8,375 bases of DNA from VRUB01 sp046758085. Its GTDB lineage: Bacteria > Pseudomonadota > Gammaproteobacteria > Acidiferrobacterales > SPGG2. The notes under the pieces are model-generated. The model was given only the letters and a program-made list of their open reading frames with translations, did no database searches and was not told where the DNA came from. Position numbers and translations under genes: made by a program. The stretch lies in the NCBI GenBank assembly GCA_046758085.1, contig JBHHZP010000154.1:1-8375 (forward strand). Reading direction: 5' to 3'. Positions 1 through 5,139 of the stretch are shown piece after piece; position 1 is the first letter of the stretch, and each line of letters begins with the position of its first letter.

Positions 1-161
1 TGAGGACAAGCCTTCACGCAGGAGTAGCACTCCCAGCACATGTTGGGCTCGATGTTGTAAGCACGACGATAGGTGCGGTCGATGTGCATAATGTCCGACG
101 GACAAATATCAACGCACTGTCCGCAGCCGTCGCAGCGAGTCATGTATACGAATGTGGGCAT
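1..161 (-). CDS. aprB: AprB, adenylylsulfate (APS) reductase beta subunit, 5' part only
   Basis: This is the iron-sulfur subunit of dissimilatory APS reductase. In sulfur oxidisers the enzyme joins sulfite to AMP to make APS in the cytoplasm; AprB carries electrons between the FAD subunit AprA and the membrane partner. The first ~53 residues are visible, starting MPTFVYMTRCDGCGQCVDIC and running to the window edge at ...CWECYSCVKACP. Two cysteine clusters are seen, CDGCGQCVDICP (residues 10-21) and CWECYSCVKACP (about 42-53), the ligand sets for two [4Fe-4S] clusters in this family. The start ATG (159-161) follows a very strong Shine-Dalgarno sequence, GAGGAGGTGA on the minus strand, about 9 bases upstream. 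It lies 86 bases downstream of aprM on the same strand, so it is probably co-transcribed with aprM and sat. The rest of the gene, and presumably aprA, lies outside the window. The family call is very secure; only the truncation limits it. Confidence 0.96.
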   Translation of the reverse strand, partial: MPTFVYMTRCDGCGQCVDICPSDIMHIDRTYRRAYNIEPNMCWECYSCVKACP

Positions 162-247
162 GTTATTCCGTCACCTCCTCTTGGTGAGACCGATGATCCT
201 AAATCGAAGACCAAAGGATCGACTAGTCAAAGTATTCGATATCCTGA

Positions 248-1033
248 TTAATAATTCTGCGGCAGCCGGCCCGGGCTGCCGAAAGTTTCCGGTTTGTCGG
301 CCGCGGCCGGCAGGTTGCTCCTTGAACCGTCCGCTTCGGCTACGCGTTTCTGCAAGGCCGCTGCGGGCTTGAAGAACATATGGGCGAACTTGGACCAGGG
401 AATGGATCCGAACAGCACCGTCGTGGCGATTACATACAAACCGAAGAACAGCCATGCGACACCCGTCGCCTGCAGCAAGGACCAGGCCAGGCCCAGTGTC
501 ACGCTCGCAAGCAGCGAGAGGATGAACAAGTCAGCGCGCACAACGCGAAACGGCGAATTGCCCTCGGCGACGACGTCGACCCGAAGGAAGAACCAGTACC
601 AGTAGCCGCCGATGCAAACCATCAGCGCCCCGATGTGCCAAAGAAGCGGCCAAATGGCGGGCGTCGGGGTAGCGGGCGTCGGGTACCCGAATACCATGAC
701 GGCGGTGGCGATGACGTAAGCCAGAAAACCGTACATGGTCAGCAGGTGGGCGACTCTGCGCCGAGCGCTGCAGTCCTCTAATTCTGCGGATGTCAGCACC
801 TCCACCAGGAGGGTTCGTACCGCCAGGGACGCTATTTCCGCGCCGCCGACTCGTTTTGACCCTTTGCTCTTCGCGTTGCGCCAATTGTCGAAGAAATACT
901 TGGCGCTCTTCTTGTGAACAACGTCGAATAGCGTTCCAATGGCGACTGCGAATATCATCAGAACGATGTAGACCTGCATGACAAGAGGCGGCAGAAAAAC
1001 CGTTAGGTCGGCGAACGGGTTGCTAGTGAACAT
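248..1033 (-). CDS. aprM: AprM, membrane protein partner of APS reductase
   Basis: This 261-residue integral membrane protein sits directly upstream of aprB, the position of aprM in sulfur oxidisers such as Allochromatium vinosum (sat-aprM-aprB-aprA). There it is thought to anchor AprBA and pass its electrons to the quinone pool. About five hydrophobic segments are visible: roughly residues 13-37, 94-117, 127-151, 167-188 and 191-210. Candidate haem or quinone-site residues include H96, H133 and H218. The segment PWSKFAHMFFKP (212-223) resembles the conserved cytoplasmic-edge motif of NarI/HdrE/DsrM-type cytochrome b subunits. The C-terminal ~35 residues are polar and low in complexity. The ATG at 1033 has a GAGG about 8 bases upstream. 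The name rests on position plus topology and general resemblance; haem binding is inferred. An alternative description is a NarI/HdrE-like respiratory gamma subunit. Confidence 0.85.
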   Translation of the reverse strand: MFTSNPFADLTVFLPPLVMQVYIVLMIFAVAIGTLFDVVHKKSAKYFFDNWRNAKSKGSKRVGGAEIASLAVRTLLVEVLTSAELEDCSARRRVAHLLTMYGFLAYVIATAVMVFGYPTPATPTPAIWPLLWHIGALMVCIGGYWYWFFLRVDVVAEGNSPFRVVRADLFILSLLASVTLGLAWSLLQATGVAWLFFGLYVIATTVLFGSIPWSKFAHMFFKPAAALQKRVAEADGSRSNLPAAADKPETFGSPGRLPQNY

Positions 1034-1088
1034 TGGAATAGCCTCAAATGTTATCCAGTTTTTTGTGAACGAAACTAACGACGGTATG

Positions 1089-1120
1089 GCCGCCTCAAGT
1101 GCCAGGCACTGACCCCGGCG
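1089..1120. repeat. REP-like imperfect palindrome between the small ORF and aprM
   Basis: Inside the 102-base gap between the small ORF and aprM lies a nested inverted repeat. The core is AGTGCC-A-GGCACT (1098-1110), flanked by TC/GA (1095-1096 with 1111-1112) and CGCC/GGCG (1091-1094 with 1117-1120), with an unpaired A on one side and CCCC on the other. It could act as an intercistronic RNA processing or stability hairpin, or be a single REP-type unit. There is no U-tract, so it is not an intrinsic terminator. No second copy was seen in this window. Confidence 0.4.
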
Positions 1121-1135
1121 TCCGCATGAGACAAA

Positions 1136-1339
1136 TCAATTTAGGAATTTCTTTTCCACATAATGTCCGTTTTCTGCAGAAAATACGATGCTGTAGCCAA
1201 ACGGCTTCCATCCGGTGGCCCAGATAACGGTGTCCACCTTTCCCGTGAAAATCGAGGCAAGTATTCGATCCCCAATGGGACCAGCAAGGCAAGTTTGCAG
1301 TAGTTCCGTCGGTGATTTCGCGGGGCCAGGATAAGGCAT
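1136..1339 (-). CDS. Unrecognised small protein, 67 aa, between sat and aprM
   Basis: I do not recognise this protein. It starts MPYPGPAKSPTELLQTCLAG and ends ...GHYVEKKFLN. The case for a real gene is its translation signal: on the minus strand GGAGG lies 6 bases before the ATG at 1339, one of the best ribosome-binding sites in the window. It also shares orientation with sat (48 bases upstream) and aprM (102 bases downstream). Residues about 35-47 read VDTVIWATGWKPF, which resembles the ATG-containing strand motif of FAD/NAD(P)-dependent disulfide-reductase-fold and HdrA/QmoA-like flavoproteins. The ORF lacks any Rossmann GxGxxG motif and is far too short for that fold. It could be a true small subunit, or the remnant of a larger flavoprotein gene that kept its start. 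Its base composition looks less GC-rich than its neighbours, which favours either a remnant or an acquired fragment. Confidence 0.5.
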   Translation of the reverse strand: MPYPGPAKSPTELLQTCLAGPIGDRILASIFTGKVDTVIWATGWKPFGYSIVFSAENGHYVEKKFLN

Positions 1340-1387
1340 TACGTGCCTCCTATTGTTTTCACAATTTGTTCAAGTTATCGGATTTGT

Positions 1388-2605
1388 TCACTTCGCGGAG
1401 TGGCCGCTCAGCTTCACATCCACGCGCTCCTCGTCGGCCAGCCCGGCATAGTACTCGCGCAGGACCGCCAGCACCTCCGGGCGGCTGAAATGCCCCGGTA
1501 TCTCGGTGCCTTCGGATAGCGCCTTGCGCAGCTTGGTGCCGGACAGCAGCAAGCGGTCGGCGGCCTCATGCGGGCATGTGCGCATAGAGGCCATGCCGTC
1601 GCACTTGTCGCACCAGAAGGTCCAGTCGATCTTGAGCGGCCTGATCTGGAGCGCGTCGTTCGGGATCTCGTCGAAGATATGGTGGGCATCGAACGGACCG
1701 TAGTAGTCGCCGACACCGGCGTGATCGCGACCGACGATCAGATGCGAGCAGCCGTAATTCTGACGGAATACCGCGTGCAGCAACGCCTCGCGCGGCCCGG
1801 CGTAGCGCATGTCCAGCGGGTAGCCTGCCTGGACCACGGTGTCGCGCAAGAAGTAGTGCTCGATCAGGGTATCGATCGCCCGCGCCCGCACCTCGGCCGG
1901 GATGTCGCCAGGCTTGAGCTTGCCCAGCAGCGAGTGGATCAGCACGCCGTCACAGGTCTCGATCGCGATCTTTGTCAGGTACTCGTGCGAGCGGTGCATC
2001 GGGTTGCGCGTCTGGAACGCCGCCACAGTGCGCCAGCCCTGCTTGCGGAACAGCTCACGGGTCTGTGCCGGCGTGAGGAAAAGATCGGGGAACTTTTGTG
2101 GGAACTCGCCTTGCGACAGCACCTTGACCGGACCCGCCAGGTTAACCTCGTCCTGGGCCATGACCATTTGCACGCCCGGATGCTCGTGATCCGTGGTCTT
2201 GAACACCGTGATGCACTCGTGCGCTTTGTCGATGGTGTACTGCTCGGTCACCTGCATGGTGGCCATGATTTCCTGGGTTTCCCCGTCCACCAGCGCAACG
2301 TTGGCGCCTTCCTTGATACCGTCGGCGGCGACCTGGTCGGTGGAGAGCGTGATCGGGATGGGCCAGAAAAACCCACTGGCGGTTCGCATGCCGTCGCATA
2401 CGCCTTCCCAATCGGCGCGGGTCATGAATCCCTCTAACGGCGTAAACCCGCCGATCCCTATCATGATCAGGTCACCGACCTCGCGCGAGCTCAACTGCAC
2501 CTGCGGGAGCGACTGTGCCCGCTCGCGCTCGGCTGCCAACGCGTCTCCTGTGAGCAGCCGCGGCTGGAGTTCGTCAACTCCGTGCGGTGCGACCAGTGTC
2601 GGCAT
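1388..2605 (-). CDS. sat: ATP sulfurylase (sulfate adenylyltransferase), dissimilatory Sat type
   Basis: This is a 405-residue homo-oligomeric Sat-type ATP sulfurylase. In a sulfur oxidiser it runs in reverse of assimilation, APS + PPi to ATP + sulfate, giving substrate-level ATP from the APS made by AprBA. The N-terminal PUA-like domain covers roughly residues 1-170. The catalytic domain carries QTRNPMHRSHE (198-208, the nucleotide-binding QxRNPxHxxH motif) and GRDHAGVGDYYG (292-303). A Cys/His set C332-x2-C335-x8-C344-x-H346 matches the zinc site seen in several prokaryotic Sat enzymes. Residues 351-380 (LLLSGTKLRKAL...HFSRPEV) form the conserved C-terminal substrate loop. No APS kinase domain is fused, and length is normal for the family. 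The start at 2605 fits the usual N-terminus, but its ribosome-binding site (AAGGCGAGA region) is only moderate. It is the first gene of the sat-aprM-aprB group; no clear promoter was found upstream. Confidence 0.97.
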   Translation of the reverse strand: MPTLVAPHGVDELQPRLLTGDALAAERERAQSLPQVQLSSREVGDLIMIGIGGFTPLEGFMTRADWEGVCDGMRTASGFFWPIPITLSTDQVAADGIKEGANVALVDGETQEIMATMQVTEQYTIDKAHECITVFKTTDHEHPGVQMVMAQDEVNLAGPVKVLSQGEFPQKFPDLFLTPAQTRELFRKQGWRTVAAFQTRNPMHRSHEYLTKIAIETCDGVLIHSLLGKLKPGDIPAEVRARAIDTLIEHYFLRDTVVQAGYPLDMRYAGPREALLHAVFRQNYGCSHLIVGRDHAGVGDYYGPFDAHHIFDEIPNDALQIRPLKIDWTFWCDKCDGMASMRTCPHEAADRLLLSGTKLRKALSEGTEIPGHFSRPEVLAVLREYYAGLADEERVDVKLSGHSAK

Positions 2606-2852
2606 GACGTCTCGCCTTGTTTGAGTCCTGATTTTTACGGGGCGGGGCGTAACAGCCTATATCGCAGCGGCGGTGTTGAGAAGCCCTCGGTCCTGGAAGC
2701 ACGTATACCCGCAGTGCACAATGATTCGAGGGCGCAATTATCGCCCTGCTGCGCCGGGCCAACCTATTCCCCAAAATGGGTAGGGTTAGCACCAATAGGC
2801 CGGGGGGCGGGGGTGGAGGGGCGTTCGCGCCCGTAGCGCGCTGATAATTACC
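2606..2852. other. Gene-free region upstream of sat, with G-runs and a small hairpin
   Basis: No convincing coding region is present; the reading frames here are short and look like nothing known. Visible items are a small inverted repeat AGGGCG-CAATTAT-CGCCCT (2729-2747) and a plus-strand G-rich stretch with runs at 2778-2780, 2783-2785, 2802-2807, 2809-2813 and 2818-2821. The sat promoter must lie here, but only weak sigma-70-like boxes can be picked out on the minus strand, so none is annotated. Confidence 0.5.
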
Positions 2853-2952
2853 GGGCTTGCGGCGCTCCGCTCTCTCGCTCGCAAGTCCTGTGCTTGCCGT
2901 CCGTAGCAAGCCCGTTTGCCGGGGCAAGCGTTCACCGGACGCTTGCCTTTTT
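2853..2952 (+). ncRNA. Possible small structured RNA ending at an intrinsic terminator
   Basis: A plus-strand stretch of about 100 bases ends at a hairpin plus T-run and is rich in complementary CTTGC/GCAAG segments. The pairings are GGGCTTGC (2853-2860) with GCAAGCCC (2906-2913); CTTGCG (2856-2861) with CGCAAG (2880-2885); GCTTGC (2892-2897) with GCAAGC (2906-2911); and GCTTGCC (2892-2898) with GGCAAGC (2923-2929). The last would compete with the terminator stem. A GATAAT box at 2843-2848 is correctly placed for a start near 2855, but no good -35 is visible. No coding region precedes the terminator, so a small RNA or leader is a reasonable guess. It lies divergent from sat. Transcription is not demonstrated. 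Confidence 0.28.
2923..2952 (+). terminator. Intrinsic terminator, plus strand
   Basis: A perfect 9-bp stem GGCAAGCGT (2923-2931) / ACGCTTGCC (2939-2947) with a 7-base loop is followed directly by TTTTT (2948-2952). The U-tract exists only in the plus direction. No plus-strand gene lies upstream, so it either ends a small RNA or insulates against transcription diverging from the sat region. Confidence 0.6.
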
Positions 2953-2981
2953 CCGGCTCAACCAACCCCGTACGACAACCT

Positions 2982-3260
2982 GTGTTGCCTACGGCGACGA
3001 TTTTACTAACGGGGTTCCGCCCCCGTACGACGGGTTTATTTTCTTTGCTCGTCCAAAGAAAATGAATGAAAAGAAAGGACGCCCCGGGTCTGCGGCCGCA
3101 AAAATCGCGGCTACCCTCGCCCCGTCGTTTGTCTCAGGGGGTCCGCCGAAGGTCCTTCCCTGTCCCTGCGGCGGACGCGCGGAATCCCTTCCGCGCCTCT
3201 TCGAGCCCGCTCTTCGTCTGCACTCGGGGCTCGGCTTGACCAAGGGGTTCAAAAGCAAAC
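2982..3260 (+). repeat. Structured interspersed repeat, copy 1
   Basis: This is the first of three related elements. Reading on the plus strand it begins GTGTTGCC and shows hairpins in this order. H1: GTTGCC/GGCGAC (2984-2998). H2: ACGGGG/CCCCGT with a 6-base loop (3009-3026). H3: ATTTTCTTTG/CAAAGAAAAT with a 6-base loop (3038-3063). H4: GCCGC/GCGGC with a 7-base loop (3095-3111). H5: GTCCGCCG/CGGCGGAC with a 20-base loop (3141-3176). H6: GCGCGGAA-TCCC-TTCCGCGC (3177-3196). H7: a short CTC/GAG stem (about 3197-3205). It then runs CCCGCTCTTCG into the tail unit CTGCACTCGGGGCTCGG... (3218-3259). Copies 2 and 3 keep the same order and spacing with changed stem sequences. Long reading frames cross it on both strands but match no family and are judged spurious. 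Confidence 0.88.
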
Positions 3261-3263
3261 CCA

Positions 3264-3377
3264 CTGCACTCGGGGCTCGGCTTGAGTAAGGGGGTTCAAA
3301 AAAACCAAAACCCCACGCATCCAAGGCCGCGCTTCAGCTGCCCGGGGTCTTCGGCTTGACCGGGGAGGCGAAAAAAC
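3264..3377 (+). repeat. Extra degenerate tail units after repeat copy 1
   Basis: The tail module of the structured repeat recurs here twice more. Starting at 3264 it is CTGCACTCGGGGCTCGG then CTTGAGTAAGGGGG and TTCAAAA, nearly identical to 3218-3259. At 3338-3377 a looser version reads CTGCCCGGGGTCTTCGGCTT followed by GACCGGGGAGGCGAAAAAA. Similar modules follow copy 2. The tail thus behaves as a separately duplicating unit. Confidence 0.75.
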
Positions 3378-3390
3378 TTATCTGTTTTTG

Positions 3391-3443
3391 CGGATCACGG
3401 ATCACGGATCACGGATCACGGATCACGGATCACGGATCACGGA
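3391..3443. repeat. Tandem heptamer repeat, GGATCAC x 7
   Basis: Seven perfect, uninterrupted copies of GGATCAC occupy 3392-3440, followed by a partial GGA. Each unit holds a GATC site. Perfect short arrays of this kind usually vary in copy number by slippage, which makes this a candidate variable locus. Reading through it gives a repeating RITDHGS peptide that I do not consider a gene. The following ~200 bases (3444-3640) hold nothing recognisable. Confidence 0.95.
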
Positions 3444-3640
3444 CCATTGGCTCGGCGGAAGGCGTGGGAAAGACTGCAATAAACGAAGTTTTCTCTGCGT
3501 ACCCTGCGTTTTTTCCAGAGCCTACCGTGCGGACGACTGCGCTCGGGCGACAGGCGATAGAGCGACGCAGGAGCAATTACCGAGTTGCCAAGGTGGATCC
3601 CAGGGACTAACAGGCGGAACACGCCGCCACGCCACGCGGC

Positions 3641-4300
3641 TCAGGGCGTCTTGGTGGTGGAAGCGCTGCTGTGCGCCGGGTTGGCTTTCAGCTCGCGGTA
3701 ACGCTGCAAATCGGCGTCGGCCTGCTGACGAATTGCGTCCTGCTCCTTTCTTCGTATGGCCATAGCAGCCTCGTGCCGTGCGATCTGTTGCCGCGTTTTC
3801 AGGATCTGGGCCGTCAATTGTTGGGGTACTTTCCTCCCCTTAGCCGTGATCCCGGCCGCCTCGGCCTCCATGCGCTCGAGTGCCGCCCGCAACGGTTTGA
3901 CGGTTTCCGTGGTCGCGGCGATAGTCGATTCGATCTGCGCCAGCTTGCGGTCGCGGATGAATATGATGTCGTCTTCGTGGCCGTAAGTAGCAAGCAGTTG
4001 CCGATCACGCCGCGCCTGTTCCGCCGCGCGCTTGCGCTCGACCTCGGCCTCGGCCTGGTCCTTAGCCCGGTTTTGCAGCTCCTCCTCGGTCATGGGGGCA
4101 TCGATGACCTTGGTCCTGAGCCCCTGATTGGACAGCTCTATGATCTTGCGGCGCTCACAGGCCTCTGCCGCGCGGTCGCCGTAATGCCATTTGCCCTCGG
4201 CGTCCTGGCATTTCTTGATTTTGGCGGCATGCACGCCAACCGTAGGGGCGGCAAGCCCGAGTGTTAGGACAACGGCGAGCAGAAACGGTGTAACTGGCAT
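3641..4300 (-). CDS. Secreted DUF4124-type coiled-coil protein of unknown function
   Basis: The protein is 219 residues. Residues 1-25 form a typical Sec signal peptide (MPVTPFLLAVVLTLGLAAPT then VGVHA|AK), so the mature protein should be periplasmic. Residues 27-51, KIKKCQDAEGKWHYGDRAAE onward, match the short DUF4124 module common in gammaproteobacteria, with C31 and C48 placed for a disulfide. Residues about 71-105 and 118-205 are rich in Glu, Lys, Arg, Gln and Ala and look like long helices or coiled coil. The tail is Ser/Thr rich. Nothing indicates an enzyme, and DUF4124 has no settled function. The ATG at 4300 follows CCAGGTAACCC, a moderate ribosome-binding site, and a sigma-70-like promoter lies just upstream. 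It is monocistronic by layout, flanked on both sides by repeat elements. Confidence 0.88.
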   Translation of the reverse strand: MPVTPFLLAVVLTLGLAAPTVGVHAAKIKKCQDAEGKWHYGDRAAEACERRKIIELSNQGLRTKVIDAPMTEEELQNRAKDQAEAEVERKRAAEQARRDRQLLATYGHEDDIIFIRDRKLAQIESTIAATTETVKPLRAALERMEAEAAGITAKGRKVPQQLTAQILKTRQQIARHEAAMAIRRKEQDAIRQQADADLQRYRELKANPAHSSASTTKTP

Positions 4301-4343
4301 GGGTTACCTGGAGTGCGAGCTGTACGCACGCACTGACAGTTTC

Positions 4344-4373
4344 AAGATAGGCGCTCCGCGTCGCGCTTGTCAA
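4344..4373 (-). promoter_or_regulatory. Sigma-70-like promoter for the DUF4124 gene
   Basis: On the minus strand a perfect TTGACA -35 box (plus positions 4368-4373) is followed after 18 bases by TATCTT (4344-4349). Transcription would start near 4337, giving a leader of about 37 bases before the ATG at 4300. This is the best promoter match in the window. A separate TATAAT on the plus strand (4397-4402) lacks a -35 box at a normal distance. Confidence 0.65.
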
Positions 4374-4457
4374 CCAGCATCCGACGGGCGCGCCTATATA
4401 ATAGACCTCGCCCACCCGGGCCGGGTGTTTCACTGCGAAGCGCGCAATTTCAGGGCA

Positions 4458-4729
4458 GTGTCGCCTACCGGCGGCTATTCTAATCGGGTTCTCGCACCCG
4501 AAGGCGAGGTACTTTCTTGTCGCGACAAGAAAGTACCCAAAGAAACGCTCCCCCGGGTCTGCGGCCGCACACCCCGCGGCTGCCCTCGCCCACGCGCTTG
4601 CCTCAAGGGGTCCGCCGAAGGGCCATCCGTGTCCCTGCGGCGGACGCACAAGATCCCTCTCGTGCCCCTTACGGGCCCGCTCCTCGTCTGCACTCGGGGC
4701 TCGGCTTGACCAAGGGGCCAAAAAAAGCA
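4458..4729 (+). repeat. Structured interspersed repeat, copy 2
   Basis: Same order of parts as copy 1, on the same strand. H1: GTCGCC/GGCGGC (4460-4475). H2: TCGGGT/ACCCGA with a 6-base loop (4484-4501). H3: GGTACTTTCTTG/CAAGAAAGTACC with a 6-base loop (4508-4537). H4: GCCGC/GCGGC with a 7-base loop (4564-4580). H5: GTCCGCCG/CGGCGGAC with a 20-base loop (4610-4645). H6: GCACAAGA-TCCC-TCTCGTGC with one mismatch (4646-4665). H7: CCC/GGG (about 4666-4675). The tail unit starts CTGCACTCGGGGCTCGG at 4688. H2 and H3 arms differ from copy 1 on both sides yet still pair. It lies between the DUF4124 promoter region and copy 3. Confidence 0.88.
4508..4537. repeat. Perfect 30-bp palindrome within repeat copy 2
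   Basis: The sequence GGTACTTTCTTGTCG is followed immediately by its exact reverse complement. It corresponds to hairpin H3 of the repeat, here extended to a 12-bp stem with a self-complementary TCGCGA loop. There is no U-tract, so it is not an intrinsic terminator. Confidence 0.95.
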
Positions 4730-4765
4730 AGTCAACTTCACCCTACTCGGCCCTGGGCTTCGGGC

Positions 4766-4815
4766 GCACCCCTCGCTTCGGCTTGAGTAAGGGGGTTTAA
4801 AAGCAAAACAAAACC
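4766..4815 (+). repeat. Extra tail unit after repeat copy 2
   Basis: A second, degenerate tail module: GCACCCCTCGCTTCGGCTTG, then AGTAAGGGGGTTTAAAAGC and AAAAC. It matches the module at 3264-3310 (shared CTTGAGTAAGGGGGTT then AAAA). It occupies the junction where copies 2 and 3 meet tail to tail. Confidence 0.7.
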
Positions 4816-4849
4816 ACCCCAACCCTTGTCTGCACTGGGCCAGGACGCA

Positions 4850-5134
4850 CGGGGATCGGGTTGGTATTTTTTCTGGGCGTCTTTCGTCGAGCCACGCGCC
4901 GCGGGAGGCGAAGAGCGGGCCGGAACGGGCGCGAACGGGATTGCGCGCGTCCAGGCCAGATACATGGATGTGCCTTGCCTGGACCCGCTGAGACGACCAA
5001 GGCGTGCAGGGCAACCCGCGCCTTTTGCGGGCGATGGCGCAGGCGCCACTGGCTTTGGGAACTTTGGCCGAAACCAAAGTTCCTCGTCTGCCGGGACGAG
5101 ACCCGGTTAATATACATCGCTGGTCAGGCGACAC
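4850..5134 (-). repeat. Structured interspersed repeat, copy 3, inverted and most diverged
   Basis: Read on the minus strand it begins GTGTCGCC, 6 bases after the pyrE stop codon. H1: GTCGC/GCGAT (5116-5132). H2: CCGGG/CCCGG with loop TCTCGT (5091-5106). H3: GGAACTTTGG/CCAAAGTTCC with a 6-base loop (5058-5083). H4: CCCGC/GCGGG with a 7-base loop (5015-5031). H5: GTCCAGGC/GCCTGGAC with a 20-base loop (4949-4984). H6: a 20-base unit with GCGCG/CGCGC and a central TCCC (4929-4948). H7: CCG/CGG, then CCCGCTCTTCG. H4 and H5 differ from copies 1 and 2 on both arms but stay paired. The tail is hard to align, so the 4850 boundary is approximate. It is oriented with pyrE and could be read as its 3' untranslated region. 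Confidence 0.8.
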
Positions 5135-5139
5135 CACTA

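Noticed and set aside
1568..2437. A 289-codon open frame on the plus strand opposite sat
   Set aside because: It is wholly antisense to sat, whose catalytic motifs are intact, and its translation matches no family; long antisense frames are expected in GC-rich coding DNA.
3391..3443. CRISPR array
   Set aside because: The units are seven bases and contiguous with no spacers; it is a simple tandem repeat.
3356..3610. Open frame with RITDHGS peptide repeats across the heptamer array
   Set aside because: The repeats come from seven-base units read through three frames, with no ribosome-binding site and no recognisable domain downstream.
4397..4402. Plus-strand TATAAT as a promoter for repeat copy 2
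   Set aside because: The nearest -35-like TTGTCA (4367-4372) is 24 bases away, too far for a sigma-70 promoter; the same bases are explained by the minus-strand TTGACA box.
4484..4501. tRNA T-arm look-alike (GGGTTC...ACCC) with a TATAAT box upstream at 4397-4402
   Set aside because: The loop is six, not seven, bases, no acceptor, D or anticodon arms surround it, and it is hairpin H2 of the repeat.
4155..5137. Long open frames on both strands over repeat copies 2 and 3
   Set aside because: Base changes between copies preserve hairpins rather than codons, composition is low-complexity, and none has a credible start signal or family match.
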